Notes under the pieces: model-generated | What the model was told of the DNA's origin: nothing | The model's database searches: none | The model's input: the letters and a program-made list of their open reading frames with translations, nothing else | In this document: in pieces, positions 1 through 7,199 of the stretch | Layout of the letters: each line of letters opens with the position of its first letter | Numbering within the stretch: the first letter of the stretch is position 1 | Source: Desulfuromonadaceae bacterium UBA6124 | Lineage (GTDB): Bacteria; Desulfobacterota; Desulfuromonadia; Desulfuromonadales; Trichloromonadaceae | Length of the DNA: 14,498 bases | Reading direction: 5' to 3' | NCBI GenBank assembly: GCA_002423365.1 | Contig: DIVU01000306.1 | Span: 1-14,498, forward strand | Translations under genes and position numbers: made by a program

Positions 1-1175
1 GTGGCGTTGCTGATGCCGGCGCCCATGCAGACGCAGGTATCCATGGCCGACAGGGGCGGCAGCGCGCCCAGGGTATAGCAGCCGATATCACCGGTGACGA
101 AGGCGCCGAGGCGTTTGAGCGCAAAAAAGACCCCGCGATGGGAACAACCGGGGCACATATTCGGCGGCCGATTGGGCAGCGGCTCCGACCCCACCTCCAC
201 CCCTTGGGGCTGGGGCAAGCCCAAAGCGGCGGCGACGCGACTGGGGGAGAATTCGCCGCAGATGGGGAAAATTTCCTTGCCCTTGACCTCAATCCCCAGG
301 GCCTTGACCTGCTCTTCGATGAAGGGGTCGAGCTCCTCGATGACATAGAGGGTTTTGCAGCGGGCGGCGAAGTCGCGAATCAGCTGCTCGGGCAGGGGAT
401 AGACCATACCGAGTTTGAGGATATGTGCTTTGGGCAGCACTTCCTTGGCGTATTGGTAGGAGATCCCGGCGGTGATGACGCCGATCTCCCCCTCCCCTTC
501 CTCGATGCGGTTGATCCCCTGAGTGCACCCCCAGGACTTGAGATCGAGCAGGCGCTGTTCCACCACCGGATGACGCTTGCGGGCGTTGCCCGGGAGCATG
601 ACGAATTTGCCGGGATTGCGCTCGATTTTAGGTTCGGGCAGACCAGTGACCCGCTCCCCCAGGGTGACAATCGATTTGCCGTGGGAAATACGGGTATTCG
701 AGCGCAGCAGTACCGGGGTATCGAACTGCTCGCTCAGCTCGAAAGCCAAACGGGTGAAGGCCAGGGCCTCGGCGCTGTCGGCCGGTTCAAGCATCGGCGC
801 CTTACCCAAGCGGGCGTAATGGCGACTGTCCTGCTCATTCTGCGACGAGTGCATTTCCGGATCGTCACAGACCACCACCACCAGTCCGCCGCGCACGCCA
901 ATGTAGGACATGGTCATGAAGGGATCGGCGGCGACGTTGAGACCGACATGTTTCATCGCTACCATGGCGCGGGCGCCGGCGAAACTGGCGCCGATGGCGA
1001 CTTCCAGGCTGACCTTCTCGTTGGGCGCCCAACTGGAATCGATTTCCGAGTACTGGGAAATGTTTTCGAGAATTTCGGTGCTTGGCGTACCGGGATAGGC
1101 CGAAGCGACGCGCACGCCTGCTTCGAAGGCGCCGCGGGCAAAGGCTTCGTTGCCGGACAAAATGGCCTGTGACAT
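1..1175 (-). CDS. iorA: Indolepyruvate:ferredoxin oxidoreductase, alpha subunit (partial, C-terminus off left edge)
   Basis: This subunit oxidatively decarboxylates aryl 2-oxo acids such as indolepyruvate to acyl-CoA with thiamine diphosphate, passing electrons to ferredoxin. It works in the cytoplasm with a beta subunit (IorB), in anaerobic aromatic amino acid metabolism. 391 codons are visible and stay open to the left edge; the family is usually about 600 residues. The N-terminal pyrimidine-binding domain has AYPGTPSTEI at residues 26-35. The TPP-binding domain starts with CPGCSHR at 341-347, followed by GDIGCYTLGALPP and MDTCVCMGAGIS, which are hallmarks of IorA. The C-terminal ferredoxin-like 4Fe-4S domain would lie outside the window. 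The start is ATG 1175-1173, preceded by GAGGAG five bases upstream. A sigma70-like promoter sits just upstream, overlapping the end of the Ppx/GppA gene. Family assignment is confident; substrate preference is inferred from the family. Confidence 0.95.
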   Translation of the reverse strand, partial: MSQAILSGNEAFARGAFEAGVRVASAYPGTPSTEILENISQYSEIDSSWAPNEKVSLEVAIGASFAGARAMVAMKHVGLNVAADPFMTMSYIGVRGGLVVVVCDDPEMHSSQNEQDSRHYARLGKAPMLEPADSAEALAFTRLAFELSEQFDTPVLLRSNTRISHGKSIVTLGERVTGLPEPKIERNPGKFVMLPGNARKRHPVVEQRLLDLKSWGCTQGINRIEEGEGEIGVITAGISYQYAKEVLPKAHILKLGMVYPLPEQLIRDFAARCKTLYVIEELDPFIEEQVKALGIEVKGKEIFPICGEFSPSRVAAALGLPQPQGVEVGSEPLPNRPPNMCPGCSHRGVFFALKRLGAFVTGDIGCYTLGALPPLSAMDTCVCMGAGISNA

Positions 1176-1212
1176 AGATCTCCTCGGCTGGGATGAATGA
1201 GATAATTGCGTG

Positions 1213-1241
1213 AATATAGACAATCGGGGGGGAAAAGTCAA
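1213..1241 (-). promoter_or_regulatory. Sigma70-like promoter for iorA
   Basis: On the minus strand, TTGACT (1241-1236) is followed by a 17-base spacer and TATATT (1218-1213). The start codon at 1175 lies about 30 bases below the expected transcription start. The -35 box overlaps the stop codon of the upstream Ppx/GppA gene (1240-1238), so the promoter begins exactly where that gene ends. The match is by eye and has not been tested. Confidence 0.6.
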
Positions 1242-2143
1242 TTTGCGGAAGCTTGCGCCAGATCCAGAACGATTCCTTCCAAAAGGCCGAAATCACTGAC
1301 GATAATTTCTTGTTTGCGCAATCTGCGGAGAAGACCGGCGACAATCGCGAGTCCGGGGACAATCAGATCGCCGCGCCCCTTTTCCATCCCCGGAAGATGC
1401 TCCCGTTCGGTGACGGATAGCGGGCGCAGACGGGCGAGAAAATCCTCGACCCGCTCCCGGGAAACCCGGTGGTTGTTCACCCGCCGCCAGTCATAATCCG
1501 TCATTTCCAGGTCCAGGGCGGCGATAGTGGTGACGGTGCCGGCGGTGCCGACCAGCGCGGTGGTGTCGGCGACCTCGACCCTAGCTTCGCGCAAATCTCG
1601 TTCCAGCTGTTCCAGGATCCCGTCGATTACCTCATCCGGTTTCTCCGGGGATTCGGCCAGACGGACCACGCCCAGGGGATAGCTGCGGGCGAACCGGCGC
1701 TCCTCCCCCACCAGCAGGATGAACTCGGTGCTGCCGCCGCCGATGTCGAAAATCAGACAGGAAGGGGGCTGGGGATGCAGGGCTTCGCGGACGCCGAGGG
1801 CGCTGAGGCGAGCCTCTTCGTCGCCACTGATGATTTCGACGGCGATGCCGAGTTCCTGTCGGATGGCGTGAACGAAATCCGCGCCGTTCGCCGCCAGGCG
1901 CAGGGCTTGGGTGCCAACCGCCCTTATCCGGCGGATGTTGTGCGCATCCAACTGCGACTTCATGGCGCGCAACGCGCAAAGGGTCCGTTCCCGGGCATCG
2001 GGAGCCAGACCCTTCACAGGACACAACCCGCCGCCAAGGCGGGTTATGCAGCGTTCGTAACGAACAGGCGCCAGACCCTCAGGCCCGACCTCGGCCAGCA
2101 ACATGCGAACCGTATTGGTGCCGATATCGATGGCGCCGAGCAA
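1238..2143 (-). CDS. Ppx/GppA family phosphatase (exopolyphosphatase / pppGpp phosphohydrolase), 301 aa
   Basis: This is an ASKHA-fold phosphatase that hydrolyses terminal phosphates of polyphosphate and/or pppGpp. Visible family motifs are AIDIGTNTVRML (4-15, phosphate-1 loop), SGDEEA (106-111, with the usual catalytic-acid region), DIGGGSTEF (133-141) and GTAGTVTT (199-206). At 301 residues it is the short form with only the two ASKHA lobes; the longer E. coli Ppx/GppA have an additional C-terminal domain. The start is TTG 2143-2141, which directly abuts the TAG of the upstream transporter gene (TAGTTG) and has GGGAGAG at suitable distance inside that gene, pointing to translational coupling. 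The pairing with a phosphate transporter supports a phosphate/polyphosphate role. Ppx and GppA activities cannot be told apart from sequence here. Confidence 0.9.
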   Translation of the reverse strand: MLGAIDIGTNTVRMLLAEVGPEGLAPVRYERCITRLGGGLCPVKGLAPDARERTLCALRAMKSQLDAHNIRRIRAVGTQALRLAANGADFVHAIRQELGIAVEIISGDEEARLSALGVREALHPQPPSCLIFDIGGGSTEFILLVGEERRFARSYPLGVVRLAESPEKPDEVIDGILEQLERDLREARVEVADTTALVGTAGTVTTIAALDLEMTDYDWRRVNNHRVSRERVEDFLARLRPLSVTEREHLPGMEKGRGDLIVPGLAIVAGLLRRLRKQEIIVSDFGLLEGIVLDLAQASAN

Positions 2144-3835
2144 CTACTTCTCTCCCACCACCGCTTGCGCAACATTATATGTATGGTCGCCGATCTTCTC
2201 GAAGTTGTGCAGCATATCGATGAAGACCAGACCGGGCAATACGGCACATTCTCCGGTGTTGAGTCGGGCGATGTGATTGTTGCGCATCGATTCCTCCAGG
2301 AAATCGATATTGTCTTCCATGTGTCGAGCCTTCTCCAAAATGGTCTGATCCGCTCTGGCCAATCCGGATAGAACGAATTCCAGTAAGCCCCTGGTGCTTT
2401 CGCCGATCTCCACCAGTTCGGCTTCGCCGACATCCGAGAAACAGATCTTCTGGGCGGCTTTTTTCTGACCCAGTCGCCAGAGATTTTCACAATGATCCCC
2501 CACCCGCTCCAGGTCGTTGACCATGTGCATCATCGAGGCGATCTCCTGGGATGTATCCTGGGTGATCGATTTCTGCGACAGAGCGACAAGGAAATCGGTA
2601 ATTTCCTTTTGCAGCAAATCGACGATGTCCTCCTTCTTCTCCAGGACGGCAATGTGCTTGTCGTTGCCGTCCTTTAAAAAGAGCAGGGTTTCGTCAAGCA
2701 TTTCCAAGGCGATCTGGCCCATGCGCCGGGTTTCGGCCTGGGCCTGCCCCAAGGCGATCGGCGGCGTATTGAGGACACGGTTATCGATGTATTTCAGATG
2801 AAATTCCATTTCCTCGTCCCGGCCACGGATAATGATGGTGGTCAATTTGGCCAGGATACCGACCAAGGGCAGAAAGATAATGGTGTTGATGATATTGAAG
2901 AGCGAATGGGTATTGGCGATATGTCGGGCGATAAAGGGTTTGTCGCCGATGACGCCACCCAGGGTCTGGGCCTGCTGTTGGGTCTGAATGACAAAATCGG
3001 CATCCCCGGGAGTGATGCTGTTGACGAAGGAGAGAAAAAACGGCATCAGCAACAGCATGTAAGCGACGCCGAGAAAGTTGAAAAGAAAATGAGCAAAAGC
3101 CGTACGCTTGGCCGCCAGGTTGGTGCCGATGGCGGCCAGGTTGGCGGTAATGGTGGTGCCGATATTTTCCCCCAGGACGAGGGCCACGCTCGCCTCGAAA
3201 GAAATTAGTCCGGCCCCGGCCAGCGCGATGGTGATACCCAGGGTTGCACTGCTGCTCTGCACGATCATGGTCAGGATCGTACCGATCAATACACCAAGCA
3301 GCGGCATATCCCCTACGAGCACAAAAATGTCACGGAATTCCTGACTCGTCTTCAGGGGGTCGAAAGCCTGCTCCATAATCTGCAGACCGAAAAAGAGCAG
3401 ACCGAAACCAAGGAGAACTTCCCCTATGTACATCCATTTGCGACTGCGGGCAAAAAGCTTGAGACCCGCGCCAAGGCCGATGGCCGGCAAGGCATACTTG
3501 GTGATCTTGAAGGCGATGAGCTGAGCGGTGATGGTGGTGCCGATGTTGGCGCCGAGAATGACGCCGATGGACTGGACCAGGGACATGAGACCGGCATTGA
3601 CGAAGCCGACGACCATGACCGTGGTGGCACTGGAAGATTGGATAATGGCGGTCACGGCGATGCCGACCAGGGTGCCGATGACCCGGTTGTTGGTCAGAGC
3701 CGCGAGAATCTTGCGCATGCGGTCGCCGGCGATCTTCTGTAACCCTTCGGACATGATCTTCATGCCGAAAAGGAAAATGCCCAGTCCGCCGACCAGGCCG
3801 AAAATCAGTTTCTCATTGAGAAGAATATCCAGCAT
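2144..3835 (-). CDS. Na/Pi cotransporter family protein with C-terminal PhoU domain, 563 aa
   Basis: This inner-membrane sodium-dependent phosphate transporter belongs to the NptA/YjbB type. The membrane half carries the two inverted repeats of the family: QSSSATT (66-72) with GANIGTT (95-101), and QSSSATL (193-199) with GENIGTT (222-228). Each lies among strongly hydrophobic helices up to about residue 335. The soluble part from about 365 to 560 is helical and PhoU-like, with phrases such as MVNDLERVGDHCENL and DMLHNFEKIGDHTYNV that match the two PhoU metal-binding EhigDh motifs. The start is ATG 3835-3833 with AAGGGAG about seven bases upstream. It is the first gene of a two-gene unit with Ppx/GppA and has its own promoter overlapping the end of the lipoprotein gene. 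The direction of phosphate flux (uptake or export, as reported for E. coli YjbB) is not decided by sequence. Confidence 0.93.
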   Translation of the reverse strand: MLDILLNEKLIFGLVGGLGIFLFGMKIMSEGLQKIAGDRMRKILAALTNNRVIGTLVGIAVTAIIQSSSATTVMVVGFVNAGLMSLVQSIGVILGANIGTTITAQLIAFKITKYALPAIGLGAGLKLFARSRKWMYIGEVLLGFGLLFFGLQIMEQAFDPLKTSQEFRDIFVLVGDMPLLGVLIGTILTMIVQSSSATLGITIALAGAGLISFEASVALVLGENIGTTITANLAAIGTNLAAKRTAFAHFLFNFLGVAYMLLLMPFFLSFVNSITPGDADFVIQTQQQAQTLGGVIGDKPFIARHIANTHSLFNIINTIIFLPLVGILAKLTTIIIRGRDEEMEFHLKYIDNRVLNTPPIALGQAQAETRRMGQIALEMLDETLLFLKDGNDKHIAVLEKKEDIVDLLQKEITDFLVALSQKSITQDTSQEIASMMHMVNDLERVGDHCENLWRLGQKKAAQKICFSDVGEAELVEIGESTRGLLEFVLSGLARADQTILEKARHMEDNIDFLEESMRNNHIARLNTGECAVLPGLVFIDMLHNFEKIGDHTYNVAQAVVGEK

Positions 3836-3948
3836 ATATTACTCCCTTAAAATGGAGCGGACCGGCACGCGGAAATGAAGGCCGCCAGTGTACGACTCAT
3901 CGGGCCGTCGAGGAGGATTAAAGGGATGGGTTTTAAAAACGCGGGGGA

Positions 3949-3977
3949 ACTATAAAGGAGGCATCACTTTTTTTCAA
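3949..3977 (-). promoter_or_regulatory. Sigma70-like promoter for the Na/Pi-PhoU - Ppx/GppA operon
   Basis: On the minus strand, TTGAAA (3977-3972) and TATAGT (3954-3949) are separated by 17 bases. The -35 box lies inside the last codons of the upstream lipoprotein gene (stop at 3966-3964). The expected start near 3942 leaves an untranslated leader of roughly 105 bases before the ATG at 3835. I saw no Pho-box-like direct repeat in this leader and no convincing riboswitch or hairpin-plus-T-run. Called by eye. Confidence 0.5.
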
Positions 3978-4608
3978 CGGAAAAGGGGAGCGTAAAATCG
4001 GCAATTCCGTCCTTGGCCGACTCGGACAGGTAGGCACGAAATTCCACCGAACGGACGCGGGTCAGATCGATGGTGAAAAAGACCAGGCCGGTCACCTGCG
4101 CATCGGGAACCAGGTCCAGGTTGTCGAGGGCTCCGACCAGGGCATCGGCGGGACGGTTCTGGGCGAAATAAGGTCGCGAGCTGGTGAATCCCCGCGCCGC
4201 CGCAGCTTTCTCCATATCTTCCAGATAATAATAGCCGACGTAGGGATAAGGAAGCAGGTAAGGAGAATTGCGGCGGAGGATTTCGTTGACGCGTTCGGGA
4301 GGCAGCGGAGAATACTGCGTTCCGCGATCATCCATCAGCAGAAACGCGGAAAGGGGCAAGGACAAGGATTTCCCCGTCCGATTGCCGACGGTCAGCTCGA
4401 AAGCGGTGAGATTCCCCTCGCTCAGGACGGGGGCGAAATCCGGGTCATGCAGACGGGCCTTGACCGTGACGCCGTCGCGGCTTTCGCTGATGGAGTTGTT
4501 GGCCAGGTCGACCCGGGCGGTCGCGGTGGCGCGGGGAACGACGGTAACGCCACAGCCACTCAGACAGACAACAAGCACAACCAGCAACCAGGCTCCGGTG
4601 GTCTTCAT
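3964..4608 (-). CDS. Putative lipoprotein of unknown function, 214 aa
   Basis: I do not recognise a family. The N-terminus is a type II signal peptide: positive MKTTG, a hydrophobic stretch, then lipobox LSGC with Cys19 as the lipidated residue. Residue 20 is Gly, so under the Asp+2 rule it would not be held in the inner membrane; that rule is best established in enterics. The rest has beta-rich segments (for example a strand around LTAFELTVGNRTGKSLSL that recalls extracellular Ig-like or DUF4352-type domains) and a Tyr/Pro-rich stretch around residues 115-127. No catalytic motif is visible. The start is ATG 4608-4606 with AGAGG upstream. It is the last gene of the OmpA - cNMP-binding - lipoprotein unit, 26 bases after the cNMP gene, so an envelope role linked to the OmpA protein is an inference from context. 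Confidence 0.8.
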   Translation of the reverse strand: MKTTGAWLLVVLVVCLSGCGVTVVPRATATARVDLANNSISESRDGVTVKARLHDPDFAPVLSEGNLTAFELTVGNRTGKSLSLPLSAFLLMDDRGTQYSPLPPERVNEILRRNSPYLLPYPYVGYYYLEDMEKAAAARGFTSSRPYFAQNRPADALVGALDNLDLVPDAQVTGLVFFTIDLTRVRSVEFRAYLSESAKDGIADFTLPFSVEKK

Positions 4609-4634
4609 GGGCAGGCCTCTTTTCGCTTTAAGGA

Positions 4635-5114
4635 TCAGGACTCTTTGCGCCCCAGGGCCAGATTGAGCAGGGCGCGGAAATCCTCATGCTCCTCGCGCAC
4701 CCGACGGGCGAGAATGCGGCTGATGTTTCGCAACAGCTTCAACCCCAAGGTCGGGTGACTGTCGCAAAAACGCTCGAAAGGCGCCCGGCCGATGCTCAGC
4801 AGGCGGGCATCCTCGATCACCCGGGCGGTGGCGGAGCGGGGGGCGCTGTCCAGCACCGCCATCTCGCCGAAGGTGTCCTCGGCGGCGAGGACCACCATGG
4901 TCTGCTCGTCCCCTTCGGCAAGCATCTTGGAAATGCGGATGATTCCCTCGCGGATCAGGTAGAGGGATTCTCCGGGCATGTTTTCGATAAAAACCGTCTT
5001 CCCCGCCGGAACCGGCTTCTCTTCAAAGAGGCCGCTAAGTGACCCGATTTCCGCCTCGGACATGCCGACGAAAAGGGCGCTTGCCTTGAGCGGCAAAAGA
5101 TTGATGTCACTCAT
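4635..5114 (-). CDS. Stand-alone cyclic nucleotide-binding domain protein (Crp/Fnr-like sensor without HTH), 159 aa
   Basis: This is a single cNMP-binding (CAP_ED) beta-roll of about 120 residues plus a C-terminal helix. The phosphate-binding cassette is clear: FGEMAVLDSAPRSATARV at 82-99, with Glu84, Arg93 and Ser94 in the positions that contact ribose and cyclic phosphate in CRP/PKA-type domains. This makes real nucleotide binding plausible. There is no helix-turn-helix, and the chain ends at about residue 159 after a charged helix (RRVREEHEDFRALLNLALGRK), so it is not itself a DNA-binding regulator and more likely acts through protein contact. The start is ATG 5114-5112 with only a weak GGA upstream, so translation may depend on coupling to the upstream gene. 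It lies 48 bases after the OmpA gene and 26 before the lipoprotein gene. Ligand and partner are unknown. Confidence 0.88.
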   Translation of the reverse strand: MSDINLLPLKASALFVGMSEAEIGSLSGLFEEKPVPAGKTVFIENMPGESLYLIREGIIRISKMLAEGDEQTMVVLAAEDTFGEMAVLDSAPRSATARVIEDARLLSIGRAPFERFCDSHPTLGLKLLRNISRILARRVREEHEDFRALLNLALGRKES

Positions 5115-5162
5115 GGTCAGTCCGATCCGGACAGAGGTTCGACAAAAAAGGGCGGGGCAAAC

Positions 5163-6617
5163 TCATTCCACGATCTCCCGAGGGGTCAAGACCCGCACTT
5201 CGATCCGGCGGTTTTCGGTACGCCCTTCCGGGAGGGCGTTATCGGCAATCGGCAGGCTCTCGCCAAAGCCTTTGACGAAGACCCGCTTCGGTTCGATCCC
5301 CTGACGCAGCACCAGATAACTGGCGACGGTCGCGGCTCGCTGCCGGGACAGCTCCTCGTTGTATTGGTCGGGCCCGACGTTGTCGGTATGGGCATCGATC
5401 CGCACCAGCAGCCATTGCCGGTCGGCGCGCAAGGCGTCGGCGAGCTGAGCCAGACTTTCCCGGCCCTCGTCGGAAAGGCTGCGTTGGTCGGCTTCGAAAA
5501 TCGTATCGGGCAGACGGAACTGGCGATAGACGGCGGCACGGGTGGGAACGACGGATTCACTCGCCACTGGGGTTTCCTGGCCGGCATCGAAGGAAGCCAC
5601 CGCGAGCCCTTCCATCACCGGCTGGGTCTCGACCTTGAGGTTTTCCTCGGGGCCGACAATGATTTCCGGCTCATTCGCCGGGACCGGCAACTCCCACCGG
5701 GAGACAGGGGAAGCCTCCTGCTCGCCGAGGGAGAGCAACGGCGTCAAAGTCTTGAGACGTATTTTTTTCTCCTGCTCCTCAGCCTTGTCGCCGTCTTTTT
5801 CCGGGGCATCTTCGGTGACCCGCTCGATGGGGGTGATGAAGTTGCCGACGCCCTGGCAGCCACTGAGGCCCACCAGCGCCCGCCAGTCCGGGCTGGCATC
5901 GCTCATCCCGAGCCCCACGCCGAAGTTGAGAGTCAGGTGCGGCATCAGAAAATACTGCATGCCCAAGGTCGCTTCCAGCGGCGCATCGGCCCCTTTAAAC
6001 TTTTCTGTCTGGGCTTCGAGTTCGGCGATCAGGCGCAGACGGTAGGCCGGCAGGAATTCCAGGCCGCCGCCGAAAATATATTGATCGTCATAGTCAATAT
6101 CGGGAGGGGATTCGGTATTCAGATAGCCTGCATTCAGATGCACCCCGAACTTCCCCGGTTTATAGCTGGCGATCAGGCGACCGAGGACATCGGTCAGGCC
6201 GTCGTATTCAGGATTGTCCGTGACCAGTCGGCGCATCTGACCGTCGACAGCGATTTTGAAAGGAGAAGAACGTTTACCGAGAACACGGAGTTTGAAGCCG
6301 ATATTGGCGTACCCGCGCCCGCTGTCGAGTTCGTCATCGTTGAAGAGCAGGTTGGGAAAGGAACCGTAGGCTTCCATGAAGGTCCCCAAACCCAGGGTGA
6401 TGGTCGCCGGCAGGATGGTGGCATCGCCCCCCTCCCCACTGGAGGCGGCATGGTTGCCCCAGAGTCCGATGCAGATATTGCCGGCATTGAGGGTTTCGGC
6501 GGAAGGTTGCGACAGGAGGCCGGTGTCGCCATATTGGGTGGGATTGGCCGAGGCCTGACGTAGCGGCCCGCCGAGGAGCAGAAAAAGGACAAGAAGGAAG
6601 ATCGGCCAGCGTTTCAT
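5163..6617 (-). CDS. OmpA family outer-membrane protein, N-terminal barrel plus C-terminal peptidoglycan-binding domain, 484 aa
   Basis: This protein links the outer membrane to peptidoglycan. A Sec signal peptide is visible (MKRW, hydrophobic core, cleavage probably after ASA near residue 24). Residues about 30-255 alternate in a beta-barrel style and end with VGLGMSDASPDWRALVGLSG, a barrel-closing phrase I associate with outer-membrane proteins of this lineage. A linker rich in Glu, Lys and Pro (about 260-370) follows. The OmpA/MotB-like domain occupies about 375-480: DAHTDNVG at 408-415, NEELSRQRA at 420-428 and NRRIEV at 469-474. Asp412 and Arg427 sit in the positions known to bind diaminopimelate. 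The start is ATG 6617-6615 with a short GGGA upstream. It is the first gene of the unit with the cNMP-binding protein and lipoprotein, separated from the IHF gene by that gene's terminator. Confidence 0.92.
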   Translation of the reverse strand: MKRWPIFLLVLFLLLGGPLRQASANPTQYGDTGLLSQPSAETLNAGNICIGLWGNHAASSGEGGDATILPATITLGLGTFMEAYGSFPNLLFNDDELDSGRGYANIGFKLRVLGKRSSPFKIAVDGQMRRLVTDNPEYDGLTDVLGRLIASYKPGKFGVHLNAGYLNTESPPDIDYDDQYIFGGGLEFLPAYRLRLIAELEAQTEKFKGADAPLEATLGMQYFLMPHLTLNFGVGLGMSDASPDWRALVGLSGCQGVGNFITPIERVTEDAPEKDGDKAEEQEKKIRLKTLTPLLSLGEQEASPVSRWELPVPANEPEIIVGPEENLKVETQPVMEGLAVASFDAGQETPVASESVVPTRAAVYRQFRLPDTIFEADQRSLSDEGRESLAQLADALRADRQWLLVRIDAHTDNVGPDQYNEELSRQRAATVASYLVLRQGIEPKRVFVKGFGESLPIADNALPEGRTENRRIEVRVLTPREIVE

Positions 6618-6645
6618 GAAGTCCCGGGGCGAATTCGGGTTGGCG

Positions 6646-6685
6646 AGGATGAAAATGGGTTCAAGGATGAAAATACCATTTCATC
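6646..6685. repeat. Direct and inverted repeats over the OmpA promoter (candidate operator)
   Basis: AGGATGAAAAT occurs twice on the plus strand, at 6646-6656 and 6664-6674, 18 bases apart. The second copy also forms an inverted repeat, GATGAAA (6666-6672) with TTTCATC (6679-6685), around a six-base centre that covers the proposed -10 box. The arrangement would suit a repressor, but no regulator can be named. Confidence 0.35.
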
Positions 6686-6699
6686 GACCCGGAATGCAA
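6670..6699 (-). promoter_or_regulatory. Possible sigma70 promoter of the OmpA operon
   Basis: On the minus strand, TTGCAT (6699-6694) and TATTTT (6675-6670) are 18 bases apart. It sits between the upstream gene's terminator and the OmpA start, the only place this operon's promoter can be if the terminator works. The match is moderate. The -10 box lies within the inverted repeat listed at 6666-6685. Confidence 0.4.
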
Positions 6700-6722
6700 T
6701 GTACCTCCACCCGTTTAACATG

Positions 6723-6749
6723 AAAAAAACCGGGGCAGTGCCCCGGTTT
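6723..6749 (-). terminator. Intrinsic terminator of the IHF-beta-like gene
   Basis: A perfect 10-bp stem (AAACCGGGGC at 6727-6736 with GCCCCGGTTT at 6740-6749) surrounds a three-base loop. On the minus strand it is followed by a T run from 6729 to 6723 that overlaps the stem base. It lies about 45 bases after the stop of the IHF-like gene and separates it from the OmpA operon. Confidence 0.9.
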
Positions 6750-6791
6750 GGACATTCTTTATAAATGGGGAGGAGGACAGAGGAGGCACGA

Positions 6792-7070
6792 CTAAGATTG
6801 ATTGACCCGTTCGCGCAGTTCCTTGCCGACCTTGAAGAAGGGGAGTTTTTTAGGCATCACCTGAATCACTTCGCCGGTCTTTGGGTTGCGTCCCATATAC
6901 GATTTGTAATCCTTGACCACAAAACTACCGAAACCACGGATCTCGATGCGCCCCCCTTCGACCAGCGCCTGGGTCATGGAATCGAAAATAAGATTGACGA
7001 TTTCCTCGGCCTTCTTGTAGGTCAGATTTTTCTTGTTGGCCAGGCTTTCCACCAGTTCCGACTTGTTCAT
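6792..7070 (-). CDS. ihfB: Integration host factor beta-like HU/IHF family protein, 92 aa
   Basis: This small DNA-bending protein of the HU/IHF fold acts as a dimer in nucleoid structure and assembly of regulatory complexes. The DNA-arm motif GRNPKTG is at 60-66, with Pro63 as the intercalating residue. GRIEIRGFGSF (40-50) and FKVGKELRERVN (79-90) resemble IhfB more closely than HU, so I favour IHF beta; HU cannot be excluded. The start is ATG 7070-7068, because AGGAGG lies four bases upstream and the protein then begins at the normal family position; the frame is open further upstream but lacks this signal. It is flanked by its own promoter and a strong terminator, so it appears monocistronic. 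It is not next to rpsA, the usual neighbour of ihfB in gamma-proteobacteria. Confidence 0.92.
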   Translation of the reverse strand: MNKSELVESLANKKNLTYKKAEEIVNLIFDSMTQALVEGGRIEIRGFGSFVVKDYKSYMGRNPKTGEVIQVMPKKLPFFKVGKELRERVNQS

Positions 7071-7150
7071 GACGCCTCCTGAGGTATGAACCCTGCGAAC
7101 TCGCTCTTCCCCTTGCACTAAAATCATACCGTTCCCGCAATGTTTTTAAC

Positions 7151-7178
7151 AATATACTTACAGACAAAGTCCTGTCAA
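7151..7178 (-). promoter_or_regulatory. Sigma70-like promoter of the IHF-beta-like gene
   Basis: On the minus strand, a perfect TTGACA (7178-7173) is followed by a 16-base spacer and TATATT (7156-7151). The start codon is at 7070, leaving a leader of about 75 bases. It begins only about 20 bases beyond the stop of the TPR gene, and I see no terminator between them. Confidence 0.65.
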
Positions 7179-7199
7179 TAGGAGGTTATGAATTATCAG

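Noticed and set aside
138..1172. Long open frame (344 codons) on the plus strand opposite iorA
   Set aside because: The minus strand encodes an unmistakable IorA over the same bases. The plus frame has no recognisable domain and is the usual mirror frame of GC-rich coding DNA.
5115..5162. Terminator between the OmpA gene and the cNMP-binding gene (CCCCGCCC then T6 on the minus strand)
   Set aside because: The T run is not preceded by a self-complementary stem, so it does not form a standard intrinsic terminator.
5364..6563. Open frame of 399 codons on the plus strand opposite the OmpA-family gene
   Set aside because: The composition (Gly/Arg/His/Gln-rich, no domain) is that of a shadow frame. 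The minus strand has a signal peptide, a barrel and an OmpA domain.
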